Source: Pseudomonas sp. BP8 (GTDB taxonomy: Bacteria; Pseudomonadota; Gammaproteobacteria; Pseudomonadales; Pseudomonadaceae). Taken from it: a DNA stretch of 64,000 bases. Every line of letters begins with the position of its first letter. Within the stretch, counting starts at the first letter, position 1. The stretch covers positions 4,184,501 to 4,248,500 of the forward strand of contig NZ_JAGINK010000001.1 of assembly GCF_017875955.1 (NCBI RefSeq), in the 5' to 3' direction. Made by a program: the position numbers and the translations under genes. Below, in pieces: positions 25,425 to 33,782 of the stretch. The notes under the pieces were generated by a model. It saw nothing but the letters and a program-made list of their open reading frames with translations, had not been told where the DNA came from and searched no databases.

Positions 25425-25730
25425 TCACGCCTGAAGCCGCTGCGCCACCCTCTGCGGTAAAGCCAAAGCCCCAGTCGCCAGGGCCCGCCCCCGCTCCACA
25501 CCCCAGACCAACGCCCGGGTCATGGTTTCACCTGGCCGCGTCGGGTAATACTCCTCCAGCAACGCCTTGCCATTCCTGGCATACAAGCCGATGAACAATT
25601 GCGTGGCGCCCAACCGCGACAGGCGTACCTGCACATCGATACTGGTGCCGTCGCTGAGCGCTTCATCGTGGCTGCGGCTATGCAACTGCGTATCGGCCCA
25701 CTGCCAATAGGTCTCTTCCCTGATTCGCAT
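25425..25730 (-). CDS. hypothetical protein, 101 residues
   Basis: No named family is recognised. The protein starts MRIREETYWQWADTQLHSRS and continues with a beta-rich middle (IDVQVRLSRLGATQLFIGLY) and a helical C-terminus. Its composition suggests a small cytosolic protein. I chose the ATG at 25730 because ggagg lies ten bases upstream; the TTG at 25739 sits too close to that site. Its stop directly touches the last repeat of the REP array. Confidence 0.7.
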   Translation of the reverse strand: MRIREETYWQWADTQLHSRSHDEALSDGTSIDVQVRLSRLGATQLFIGLYARNGKALLEEYYPTRPGETMTRALVWGVERGRALATGALALPQRVAQRLQA

Positions 25731-25832
25731 CGCAATCAATCCTCCATTTCCGAAATACCGCGCAAGAAGACCACAGCATCGAGACGCACGCGAGCGCTAC
25801 ACACCAATGCCATGAGCAGGATCAACAAACGC

Positions 25833-25858
25833 AAAAAAAACCCCGCCGTTAAGCGGGG
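25833..25858 (-). terminator. intrinsic terminator for the 62-residue gene
   Basis: Read on the minus strand, ccccgc-ttaacg-gcgggg is followed by eight T residues. It lies just beyond the stop of the gene at 25874-26062. Confidence 0.9.
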
Positions 25859-25873
25859 CGGTGTTGTGCTGGC

Positions 25874-26062
25874 TTACTTCTTGGTCGGCACCCGCGGGGT
25901 AAAGCGACCCTTTTTGCTGCGCTGCAAGGCGGCAGGCTGCAGTTGTTCCGATTCATCCAGTGTCATGTTGGCAAAGCCCAGGCGGAACGCGGCCTGGCCG
26001 CAACGCACCTGACTGTTGATCGGAAATGCATCATTCAAGTCTTCGAAAAAGGATTCGCTCAT
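25874..26062 (-). CDS. small hypothetical protein, 62 residues
   Basis: A short protein starts MSESFFEDLNDAFPINSQVR and has a basic tail (SKKGRFTPRVPTKK). No family is recognised and there is no signal or membrane segment. ATG 26062 is preceded by ggaga on the minus strand, and a strong terminator follows the stop, so it looks like a genuine single-gene unit. The acidic front and basic end are its only clear features. Confidence 0.7.
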   Translation of the reverse strand: MSESFFEDLNDAFPINSQVRCGQAAFRLGFANMTLDESEQLQPAALQRSKKGRFTPRVPTKK

Positions 26063-26198
26063 GCCCTGTCTCCCCAGATTGACCGTGTCGGCAAGCAGCG
26101 CGCTTGCTCGGTAAACCACGGTTTGCTGAACTGAGACTAGCCGGTCATTCTCGGACCGCCCGGACAAAACGCCCATGCCCGACCAGTGGCACTTGGCC

Positions 26199-26519
26199 TT
26201 ACTTGAGCCGTACCGCCGTGCCGGTGGCGAATACCACGACCATGCCGCCCTGTACCGACGGCATGCTGATCTCGAAGTCGACACCGACCACCGCATCCGC
26301 GTGCAACTGGCGTGCCCGGGCGATCAGTTCTTCGGTGGCCTGCTCACGGGCCAGCTTCAGAGCGCCCTCCAGGGTCTGCGAGCGGCCGCCGAAGAAGTCG
26401 CGAAAACGCGCGAAGAAATCGCGCACAAAGTTGATCCCTTGCACCGATTCGGCGCTGACCACGCCCAGGTAGTCAGCAATCGGACGACCTTCGAGCTGGC
26501 TGGTGGTGGAAATGATCAT
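26199..26519 (-). CDS. YbjQ/UPF0145 family protein
   Basis: The 106-residue protein matches the YbjQ (UPF0145, heavy-metal-binding-domain-like) family. It has IISTTSQLEGRPIADYLGVV at the start, a central GINFVRDFFARFRDFFGGRS and the closing DAVVGVDFEIS and VFATGTAV segments. The family forms homo-pentamers, and its function is not established. It is cytosolic and, judged by spacing, is not in an operon with either neighbour. Confidence 0.9.
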   Translation of the reverse strand: MIISTTSQLEGRPIADYLGVVSAESVQGINFVRDFFARFRDFFGGRSQTLEGALKLAREQATEELIARARQLHADAVVGVDFEISMPSVQGGMVVVFATGTAVRLK

Positions 26520-26573
26520 GCTAGCGCTCCTCGTGCGGCCCCGGTCCTGATGGCCGGGGCAAAGAGCGCGATC

Positions 26574-27458
26574 TTAGCAAATCGCCGCGCGCAATCGCTG
26601 GCCCAGACGCGGGCCGAAGACATTGATCAGCAACCCCAGCATCACCAGCAACGCGCCCCAGCCCTGCAGCGCAGTGAGGCGCTCGTCGAGCAACCACGCC
26701 GAAGAACTCAGGCCGACCACCGGCACCAGCAACGAGAACGGCGCCACCTTGCCTGCCGGGTGGCGCGAGAGCAGCGTGCTCCACAGCGTGTAACCGAGCA
26801 TGGTTGCGGCGTACGCAAGGAACAGCAGCGCCAGGACCGAGCTCCAGCCGAGATGGCTCAGCGCATGAGCAATGCGCTCTGGCCCCTCAAGCATCCACGA
26901 CAAGGCGAGAAACGGCAGCGGCGGTATCAGCCCGCCCCACACCACCAGCGCCACCAGGTTCACCGAACCAAAGCGCCGCGTGATGATATTGCCCATACCC
27001 CACATCGCGCCGCCACACAGGGTCAGGAGCAGCGCAATCAACGGCACGTGGCTGCTGTTTTCGCTGCCGATCAGGGCCAGCCCGCCACCCGCGACCAGCA
27101 AGCCGACCAGGCTGGCCGGGCGCAACCGCTCGCCGAGAAACAGCGCGGCAAAACCCAGCGTGAAAAACGCCTGTGACTGCAGGATCAATGACGCCAGCCC
27201 CGGCGGCATGCCGCTATGCATGGCCTGGAAGAGGAAGGCAAACTGGCCGAGGGAGATCGTCGCGCCATAGGCGATCAGCCACCGCCAGGGCAGGTTCGGA
27301 CGCTTGACCAGAAACACCGCGGGGAACGCCACCAACAGAAAGCGCAAAGCACCGAGCAACATTGGCGGCAAGCCATCAAGGCCGACCTTGATCACCACGA
27401 AGTTGACTCCCCAGACGATGATCACCACCAGGGCGATCAGCAGGTCCTTGACGGGCAT
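26574..27458 (-). CDS. eamA: O-acetylserine/cysteine exporter EamA-like (DMT superfamily)
   Basis: The 294-residue inner-membrane protein has ten predicted transmembrane segments in two EamA repeats. It resembles E. coli EamA (YdeD) along its length: VVVIIVWGVNFVVIKVGL-like start, GMPPGLASLILQSQAFFTL, WGGLIPPLPF, and the end VAPFSLLVPVVGL...LLDERLT...INVFG. EamA exports O-acetylserine and cysteine pathway metabolites. ATG 27458 is preceded by aaggaag. Its place beside the sulfur-related cluster fits a role in sulfur balance. Confidence 0.85.
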   Translation of the reverse strand: MPVKDLLIALVVIIVWGVNFVVIKVGLDGLPPMLLGALRFLLVAFPAVFLVKRPNLPWRWLIAYGATISLGQFAFLFQAMHSGMPPGLASLILQSQAFFTLGFAALFLGERLRPASLVGLLVAGGGLALIGSENSSHVPLIALLLTLCGGAMWGMGNIITRRFGSVNLVALVVWGGLIPPLPFLALSWMLEGPERIAHALSHLGWSSVLALLFLAYAATMLGYTLWSTLLSRHPAGKVAPFSLLVPVVGLSSSAWLLDERLTALQGWGALLVMLGLLINVFGPRLGQRLRAAIC

Positions 27459-27477
27459 GGCGACTTCCTTATTCAAG

Positions 27478-27502
27478 CTGTTATAGACATATTTCGTAAC
27501 AG
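27478..27502. promoter_or_regulatory. inverted repeat ahead of eamA
   Basis: ctgtta-N13-taacag lies 20 bp before the eamA start, over an AT-rich stretch (tagacatatttcg) in a GC-rich context. It is a plausible regulator site for eamA. Confidence 0.35.
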
Positions 27503-27596
27503 CATAAGGGCAATCGCGGCGCGGGGACCGGCACAGTTGCAGGACAGGGTTACGCAACAGTTTGCAGATGCTGGTGAACCGATCACTGTGCTGGCA

Positions 27597-28358
27597 TCAA
27601 TCTCGATAATCGGGCGCAACCTTGTCGAGCAAGCGCAACAGCGCAGCCCAGGCCAACTGCAGCGCGTCGGGGTCGGTCAGCTGCCCCTGCTTGGCCGGTA
27701 GCGTCGGGGCGTTAAATTGCCGCTCGGTATGCGCGCACACCTCATGCGCCGGTAGCACAAGCTGCCCGGCAGCTTGCGCGGCCAGCTGGATCTCGCAGGC
27801 TTTCTCCAGGTAGTACATGCGCAAGAACGCCTCGGCGACACTGCGCCCGACCGTCAGCAAACCATGGTTACGCAGAATCATCACCGGCTGCTGGCCCAGG
27901 TCGGCTACCAGCCGCTGTTGCTCATCAAGGTCCAGCGCCACCCCTTCGTACCCGTGATAGGCGACCCGGCCATAGAACTCCATGGAAATCTGGTTGACCG
28001 GCAGCAGCCCGCACTCCAGCGCGGCGACGGCGCAGCCCGCCCGGGTGTGGGTATGCAGCACGCACTGGGCATCGTCACGGGCCGCGTGGATGGCACTGTG
28101 GATGACGAAACCGGCCGGGTTGACCGGGTATGGCGAAGGCTCGACAGGGTTGCCGTCGAGGTCGATCTTGACCAGTCTGGAGGCGCTGATTTCGTCGAAC
28201 ATGAGCCCGTAGGGATTGATCAGAAAATGGTGCTCAGGCCCTGGTATACGCAATGAGATGTGAGTGAAGATCAAGTCGGTCATGCGAAAGTGAGCGATCA
28301 GTCGGTAACAGGCCGCCAGCTCTTCACGCAGGGTCTTCTCGGTGGAGGTCATTGTCAT
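27597..28358 (-). CDS. class II aldolase/adducin family protein (copy 2)
   Basis: The 253-residue protein has zinc ligands in HTHTRAG and ILRNHGLLTVG. It is a close paralogue of the gene at 7758: both share YRLIAHF/YRLAALF, HFLIN, FDEI.AS.LVK, VIHSAIH, RVAYH.YEGVALDLDEQ. ATG 28358 and ATG 28352 are both possible starts. It lies 53 bp downstream of the solute-binding protein gene on the same strand and is probably co-transcribed with it. The shared chemistry of the two clusters is therefore a C-C cleavage or decarboxylation step. Confidence 0.9.
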   Translation of the reverse strand: MTMTSTEKTLREELAACYRLIAHFRMTDLIFTHISLRIPGPEHHFLINPYGLMFDEISASRLVKIDLDGNPVEPSPYPVNPAGFVIHSAIHAARDDAQCVLHTHTRAGCAVAALECGLLPVNQISMEFYGRVAYHGYEGVALDLDEQQRLVADLGQQPVMILRNHGLLTVGRSVAEAFLRMYYLEKACEIQLAAQAAGQLVLPAHEVCAHTERQFNAPTLPAKQGQLTDPDALQLAWAALLRLLDKVAPDYRD

Positions 28359-28411
28359 GGTTATTGTTCTCAAGGGTGTGAGGCCGCGTAGCGGCCCCGA
28401 CAGAATCTACC

Positions 28412-29455
28412 TCACTTGGTCGCCCAAGCGGTGAAGCGCTGCTCCAGCTCCTCGCCATGGTCGACCCAGAACGCTACGTTCATTGCCAGCGCCCCTTGCA
28501 GGTTCTGCGGCGACGTAGGTACCCAGTTGGCCAGCGTTGCATCCAGTTTGGCAGCCGCCTTGGTATTGGTCGGCCCGTATGGAATCTGCTCGACGTAGCG
28601 TACCTGCGTATCCGGCTGGTTGGCGTAGCTGATGAAGCGCCGGGCCTGATCGGTATGCTTGGAACCCTTGATGATCGCCCAGTAGTCCATGCCATACAGG
28701 CTGCCCGGCCAGACCACCGCCAGCGGGCTGCCTTGCTGGGCGGCGACCGCGATCCGGCCGCTGTAGGTGGAGGTCATGACCACGTCCCCGGCCATCAGCC
28801 ACTGCGCTGGTTGGGCGCCGGCATCCCACCACTGGATATAGGGCTTGAGCCCGCTCAGTTTGGCGAAGGCGCGGTCGACCCCGGCTGGCGTCGACAGTAC
28901 CTGGTAGACATCTTCTACCTTGACGCCGTCGGCGAGCAGCGCGAACTCCAGGTTGTACACCGCACGTTTACGCAGGCCGCGCTTGCCGGGGTACTTCTGT
29001 ACATCCCAGAAGTCCGCCCAGGACGTCGGCGCCTGGGCTAGCCGGGCTTTGTCGTAGGCTATCGCCACGCTCCACACCAACACCGCCGAACCGCACTCCT
29101 GGGCAGCATCGGCAATCAGCTCGGAGGCGTGACCAAGCTTCTGCCAGTCCAGCGGCTCATAGATGCCCTCCTCGCAGCCGCGCATAAGGTCCGGGCCTTC
29201 GATCTGTACGACGTCCCAGTCGACATTACCGGTGTCGGCCATCACTTGGATGCGGGCCATTTCGCCGTTGTATTCGCTCTGGATCAGCTTGCTGCCCTCC
29301 TGCGCACTGAACGGCTGGAAGATCGCCACATCCTGGGCCTTCTGACCTGCGCCGCCGTAGCCGACCACGACCATCTGCGGCGCCGCCTGTGCGCTGCCGA
29401 GTGCAAGCGTCAAGAGCGCTGCACACAGGGCTGATCTGCGGGGGAATGCTTGCAT
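28412..29455 (-). CDS. ABC transporter solute-binding protein, PotD-like (family 1)
   Basis: The 347-residue periplasmic protein has a clear signal peptide (ALCAALLTLALGSAQAA, cut near residue 24). VVVGYGGAGQKAQDVAIFQPF at the mature start and VDWDVVQIEGPDLMRGCEEG identify the polyamine/betaine-type binding fold. No permease or ATPase gene is nearby, so it must borrow a transporter or act as a sensor. The minus-strand ribosome site is aggagg. It is divergent from a TMADH-like enzyme gene across a shared palindrome. Confidence 0.9.
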   Translation of the reverse strand: MQAFPRRSALCAALLTLALGSAQAAPQMVVVGYGGAGQKAQDVAIFQPFSAQEGSKLIQSEYNGEMARIQVMADTGNVDWDVVQIEGPDLMRGCEEGIYEPLDWQKLGHASELIADAAQECGSAVLVWSVAIAYDKARLAQAPTSWADFWDVQKYPGKRGLRKRAVYNLEFALLADGVKVEDVYQVLSTPAGVDRAFAKLSGLKPYIQWWDAGAQPAQWLMAGDVVMTSTYSGRIAVAAQQGSPLAVVWPGSLYGMDYWAIIKGSKHTDQARRFISYANQPDTQVRYVEQIPYGPTNTKAAAKLDATLANWVPTSPQNLQGALAMNVAFWVDHGEELEQRFTAWATK

Positions 29456-29562
29456 GGGTGGTTCCTCCTGCCGGTGCCTGCGCAGGGACGGCGCAGGCCC
29501 GTTTTCTTGTTGTTGTGAGGGTGCCCCTTTGGGCCAGGGGTGTGGGCAACGCTAGTCGGCAG

Positions 29563-29593
29563 TCAGTAAAAAAACAAGTTGATTTTTTACTGA
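29563..29593. promoter_or_regulatory. palindromic operator between divergent genes
   Basis: The arms tcagtaaaaaaacaa and ttgattttttactga are complementary at 14 of 15 positions around a single G at 29578. The site lies in the 191-bp gap between the divergent solute-binding protein and flavoprotein genes. It is well placed to control both promoters. The XRE-cupin regulator encoded at 31640 is the obvious candidate ligand. Confidence 0.7.
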
Positions 29594-29646
29594 GGCTACA
29601 CTTTGATGAGTAAAACAATAATGACATCGCTCCGGAGCCTGCACCC

Positions 29647-31599
29647 ATGCCGACCGCCTTTGCTCACCTGTTCGAACCCCTGCAGATCCGCGGCAAACAG
29701 CTGAAGAACCGCATCATGTCCAGCGGGCATGACACCTGCCTGCCCACAGATAACCTGGTCAACGAGCGCCTCATCGCCTATCAGCGGGCACGGGCCGAGG
29801 GCGGCGTCGGCCTGATCGTGCTGCAGGTGGCTGGCGTTCATGACAGCGCCCGCTATACCTCGCATGTGTTGATGGCGACCGATGACAGCTGCATCGACGG
29901 TTACCGACAGCTGGCCGAGGCTTGCCATGCGCACGGCACACTGGTGCTCTCGCAACTGTTTCACCCGGGGCGCGAGATCATGGAGTCGGCCGATGGCCTG
30001 CTGGCGGTGGCCTACTCGGCGTCGGCAGTCCCCAACGAGCGTTTTCGGGTGATGCCGCGTGCACTCGACCAAGCGATGATCGACGAAATCGTCCAGGGTT
30101 ACGCCAGCGCAGCCAGGCGCCTGCACCAGGCCGGGCTTGACGGCGTAGAGGTGGTCGCCAGCCACGGCTACCTGCCGGCGCAGTTTCTCAACCCACGGGT
30201 CAACCGCCGCAACGATGGCTATAACGGCGGGCTGGAGCAGCGCCTGCGGTTTCTGCGCGAAGTGCTGGCAGCGATACGCGCGGCCACCGATGAGCAATTC
30301 ATCGTCGGCTTGCGCATCAGTGCCGATGAGCGCGATCTCGATGGCCTCGACGAAGCGCAGTCACTGGCGGCGGCCGAAGCAGTGCAAGACCAGCTCGACT
30401 ATCTGCACATTGTTGCCGGCACATCAGCGAGCCTGGGCGGCGCGGTGCACATCGTGCCGCCCATGGCCATCGAAGCGGCCTACCTGGCCCGCGAGGCAGG
30501 GACCTTCAAGCAGCACCTGCAGATTCCGCTGTTCGTCACCGGACGCATCAACCAACCGCAAGAAGCCGAACTGATCCTTGCCCGCGGCCAGGCCGATGTT
30601 TGCGGAATGACTCGAGCACTGATCTGCGATCCATTGATGCCGCACAAGACCGAACACGGTCAGGTCGAAGATGTGCGTGCCTGTATCGCCTGCAATCAGG
30701 CCTGTATCGGCCACTTCCACCGCGGCCTGCCGATCTCCTGCATACAGCACCCGGAGACCGGCCGCGAGCTGCAGTACGGCACATCCCAGCCGGCCACCGT
30801 GCGCAAGCGCATCATGGTCGCTGGCGGTGGCCCCGCGGGTATGAAAGCGGCCGCAGTGGCGGCTGCCCGAGGCCATGAGGTAACACTCTACGAAGCCGCC
30901 GCACAGCTCGGTGGCCAGGTATTGCTGGCGCAGTTGCTGCCGCGGCGCAGCGAGTTCGGCGGGGCCAGCACCAACCTGCAACGGGAGATGCAATTGGCGG
31001 ATGTACGCGTAGTACGTAATACACGTGTCGACCGCGCACTGGTCGAGCGCGAGCGCCCTGACCTGGTCATTGCGGCCACTGGCGCCACGCCCTACTGGCC
31101 AGAGTTCGAACGTAGCGGCGAGCTGCAAGTGGTTGATGCCTGGCAGGTCCTGCGCAATCAGGTCACAGTCGGTCGCTCAGTGCTGGTGGTGGACTGGCGC
31201 AGTGACTGGATCGGCCCCGGCATCGCTGAGCGCCTGGTGCGCGAGGGCCATCAGGTGCATCTCGCGGTCAATGGCACCCATTGCGGTGAGAGCCTGCCGC
31301 TGTATGTCCGCGATCACCTGGCCGGCGAGCTGCATCGGCTCGGCATCCCTATCACGCCGTACGCTCGCCTCTATGGCTGCGACGACAATACGGTGTACTT
31401 GCTACACACGGCGAGCGGCGAACCGATGATCTTCGAGTGCATCGACACCTTGGTACTGTGCCTCGGCCACCAGCCGCTGGACACCCTGGCCGATGAGCTG
31501 GCCGGCCTGGTGGAGGTCCGCCGGATCGGCGACTGCCTGGCCCCACGCACGGCCGAGGAGGCGATCCACGATGGGCTGACGGTTGCCTGGTCGCTCTGA
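29647..31599 (+). CDS. old-yellow-enzyme/trimethylamine dehydrogenase-like flavoprotein with 4Fe-4S centre
   Basis: The 650-residue protein has an FMN TIM-barrel (about 1-340; LFEPLQIRGKQLKNRI start), a 4Fe-4S site C346-x2-C349-x3-C353-x11-C365, and a C-terminal FAD/NAD-type domain with VAGGGPAGMKAA near residue 390. This is the layout of trimethylamine dehydrogenase, dimethylglycine/stachydrine demethylases and 2,4-dienoyl-CoA reductase. The betaine-type binding protein on the other strand favours N-demethylation of a quaternary or tertiary amine. It is followed by its probable regulator 40 bp later. Confidence 0.9.
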   Translation: MPTAFAHLFEPLQIRGKQLKNRIMSSGHDTCLPTDNLVNERLIAYQRARAEGGVGLIVLQVAGVHDSARYTSHVLMATDDSCIDGYRQLAEACHAHGTLVLSQLFHPGREIMESADGLLAVAYSASAVPNERFRVMPRALDQAMIDEIVQGYASAARRLHQAGLDGVEVVASHGYLPAQFLNPRVNRRNDGYNGGLEQRLRFLREVLAAIRAATDEQFIVGLRISADERDLDGLDEAQSLAAAEAVQDQLDYLHIVAGTSASLGGAVHIVPPMAIEAAYLAREAGTFKQHLQIPLFVTGRINQPQEAELILARGQADVCGMTRALICDPLMPHKTEHGQVEDVRACIACNQACIGHFHRGLPISCIQHPETGRELQYGTSQPATVRKRIMVAGGGPAGMKAAAVAAARGHEVTLYEAAAQLGGQVLLAQLLPRRSEFGGASTNLQREMQLADVRVVRNTRVDRALVERERPDLVIAATGATPYWPEFERSGELQVVDAWQVLRNQVTVGRSVLVVDWRSDWIGPGIAERLVREGHQVHLAVNGTHCGESLPLYVRDHLAGELHRLGIPITPYARLYGCDDNTVYLLHTASGEPMIFECIDTLVLCLGHQPLDTLADELAGLVEVRRIGDCLAPRTAEEAIHDGLTVAWSL

Positions 31600-31639
31600 G
31601 GCTGGTCATACTGGCGCTTTCCCGATGGACCGACGTGCC

Positions 31640-32236
31640 ATGAGCCAGCAATCACAGACGCCGCCGCTTACCGCAGAAGCCGCCCCGCAGTTTCTCGGCA
31701 CCCGCATCCGCGGCTTGCGCAAGCGCCGCGGCATGACCCTGGCAGACCTGGCGCAACAGAGCGAACTGACCGCAGGCTACATCAGCCAGTTGGAGCGCAA
31801 CCTGTCGTACCCGTCGATCCCGGCGCTGTTCAATATCGCCCGCAGCCTGGGCGTGACCATTCAGTGGTTCTTCGCCAGCGAGGCCAGTACCGCACCGGAA
31901 GACCAAGGGTATGTGGTGCGCCGCAACAGCCGGCTGAGCGTGCATTACGAGGATGGCATCGTCGACCAGTTGCTCACACCGCAACCCAACCGCGAGCTGG
32001 AGATGCTGCATTCACGGTTTCCGCCGGGGACCTACAGCCAGCAGAGCTACAGCCACGACGGGGAAGAAGCCGGCTACGTGCTGTCGGGGTGTTTTGAGCT
32101 GTGGGTCGGCGACCGTCACTTTCAGCTCAATGAAGGGGACAGCTTCAGTTACTCCAGCCAGGAACCGCATCGCTACGGTAACCCAGGAGAGGTCGATGCC
32201 GTGGTGATCTGGGTGATCACGCCGCCCACGTTCTAG
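31640..32236 (+). CDS. XRE-family regulator with C-terminal cupin
   Basis: The 198-residue protein has an N-terminal HTH_3 domain (RIRGLRKRRGMTLADLAQQS...ISQLERN, about residues 20-75) and a cupin domain (SYSHDGEEAGYVLSGCFELW ... EGDSFSYSSQEPHRYGNPG) that senses a small ligand. This is the PuuR type. The start is uncertain: ATG 31625 is also in frame and neither has a strong ribosome site. It follows the TMADH-like gene and probably binds the palindrome at 29563. Confidence 0.9.
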   Translation: MSQQSQTPPLTAEAAPQFLGTRIRGLRKRRGMTLADLAQQSELTAGYISQLERNLSYPSIPALFNIARSLGVTIQWFFASEASTAPEDQGYVVRRNSRLSVHYEDGIVDQLLTPQPNRELEMLHSRFPPGTYSQQSYSHDGEEAGYVLSGCFELWVGDRHFQLNEGDSFSYSSQEPHRYGNPGEVDAVVIWVITPPTF

Positions 32237-32255
32237 TGTCGGGCCACGCCACTCA

Positions 32256-32284
32256 CTGTCATCTACCCGTCATTCAACTGTCGT
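32256..32284 (+). promoter_or_regulatory. Pho box (PhoB binding site)
   Basis: Three direct repeats with exact 11-bp spacing, ctgtcat (32256), ccgtcat (32267) and ctgtcgt (32278), match the consensus CTGTCAT arrangement. The box lies 37 bp before the PstS-OmpA fusion gene, where it would replace the -35 element. Confidence 0.85.
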
Positions 32285-32320
32285 AATCTGCGCCGAATCT
32301 CTGTGCCACAGGTCTTCGGC

Positions 32321-33628
32321 ATGCCCCGCCTCCTGCCCTTGCTGTTGCTGCTGCTTCCCCTGCTGGCCGTGGCCGAGCCGGCCCAGTTGCGCCTGCAAGG
32401 CTCGAATACCATCGGTGCCTCGTTGGGCCCAGCGTTGGTCCAAGGCATGCTTCAGGCGCAGGGCGCCAGCACCCTCGAGCGCAAGCCTGGCGCGGTCGCC
32501 AATGAAACCCGGATCAGCGCGCACGACCGCAACCGCCTGCCGATCAGTATCAGCATCGCGGCCCACGGCTCAAGCACCGGATTCGCCGCACTCGGCAGCG
32601 GCGACGCTGACCTGGCCGCGTCTTCGCGGCCCATCAGCGATAGCGAGGCCGACCGTCTGAGCGCACTGGGCGACCTGCGCAGTGCGAGCAGCGAACAGAT
32701 AATCGGTCTGGACGGGGTGGCCCTCATCGTCCACCCCGACAACCCGCTGACCAAACTCACCACCGAGCAACTGGCACAGGTGTTCTCCGGTCAGATTTCG
32801 CGCTGGGAACAACTGGGCGTGCCGGGCGGGGCCATCCGGCTGTACACCAGGGACAATCGTTCCGGCACCTTCGAGACATTCAAGGCACTGGTGCTGGATG
32901 TTCATCAGCGCAAACTGGCTGCCAGCGCACTGCGCTTCGAATCCAGCGAACTGCTGGCCGAGCGGGTCAAGGCTGATCGCCAGGCCATCGGTTTCAGCAG
33001 CCTGGCTGCAGTGCATGGGGCCAAGGTCCTGGCCATCGCCGAAGGTGATGCACCGGCACTGCCACCGAGCCGAGCGCTGGTGGCGAGCGAGGACTATCCG
33101 CTGACCCGCCGGCTGTATTTCTACCTGCCAGACCACCCCACTGCGTTGGCACGCGCGCTGGCCGACTTCGCCCAGAGCCCGGCGGGCCAGGTGATCGTCG
33201 CCGAGCAGGGCTTCGTCTCCCAGCAGGTCAAGGCGCTGGCTGTCCCCCAGCAGGCCGACATGCCGCCGCGCTACCGTAGCCTGGTCGATGAGGCGCAGCG
33301 CCTGACGGTGAACTTCCGCTTTCAGCAAGGCAGTGCCAGCCTCGATAACAAGGCACTGCGCGATGTACGTCGGGTGACCGACTATCTGCGTCAGGCGGGC
33401 AAGTTGCACAACAAAGCGGTGTTGGTCGGCTTTGGCGACCCCAAGGAAACCCCAGGGCGAGCCGCCCTTTTGTCGCGGCTCAGGGCCATGGCGGTGCGCC
33501 GCGAACTGGCCCGTGATGGCGTGGAGGTCAGGGAAGTGACAGGCATGGGCGATGAACTGCCGGTGGCGGACAACGACGTGGAGCAAGGCCGTCTGCGTAA
33601 CCGCCGGGTCGAAGTCTGGGTGTACTGA
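32321..33628 (+). CDS. PstS-like phosphate-binding protein fused to an OmpA-type peptidoglycan-binding domain
   Basis: The 435-residue protein has a signal peptide (to about residue 20) and a PstS-like domain (LQGSNTIGASLGPALVQGML; SSRPISDSEA; VHPDNPLTKLTTEQLAQVFSG; FETFKALV). A C-terminal OmpA/MotB-type domain follows (about 325-435, ending GRLRNRRVEVWVY). The second domain would anchor a phosphate-binding protein to peptidoglycan or the outer envelope rather than leave it free for PstCAB. ATG 32321 follows a perfect Pho box; a GTG at 32303 is also in frame but less likely. Confidence 0.9.
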   Translation: MPRLLPLLLLLLPLLAVAEPAQLRLQGSNTIGASLGPALVQGMLQAQGASTLERKPGAVANETRISAHDRNRLPISISIAAHGSSTGFAALGSGDADLAASSRPISDSEADRLSALGDLRSASSEQIIGLDGVALIVHPDNPLTKLTTEQLAQVFSGQISRWEQLGVPGGAIRLYTRDNRSGTFETFKALVLDVHQRKLAASALRFESSELLAERVKADRQAIGFSSLAAVHGAKVLAIAEGDAPALPPSRALVASEDYPLTRRLYFYLPDHPTALARALADFAQSPAGQVIVAEQGFVSQQVKALAVPQQADMPPRYRSLVDEAQRLTVNFRFQQGSASLDNKALRDVRRVTDYLRQAGKLHNKAVLVGFGDPKETPGRAALLSRLRAMAVRRELARDGVEVREVTGMGDELPVADNDVEQGRLRNRRVEVWVY

Positions 33629-33782
33629 GATCCAGGCAAAGAAATGTAACACCCTGCCATTCGGCAGCCTCCGCCATCCGGTCTAGGCTTTAGCCCATGT
33701 GATACCGGGCCCCTCTGACGGCTGCCACGCCGCCATGTCGGATCACTGTTGCCATGCAACGTCGACAATCAAGGAGGGGCTC

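Noticed and set aside
24638..25501. Repeat-containing frames of 100-200 codons on both strands across the 129-bp array
   Set aside because: They arise because the repeat unit is divisible by three and GC-rich. They consist only of translated REP sequence, repeated every 43 residues.
29594..29646. Sigma54 promoter upstream of the TMADH-like gene
   Set aside because: No GG-N10-GC element is visible at a suitable distance; the only strong feature in this gap is the palindrome.
33629..33782. yybP-ykoY manganese riboswitch ahead of the TerC-family gene
   Set aside because: The leader before a TerC gene is the usual site, but the GGGGAGUA-like core and the closing stem are not visible.
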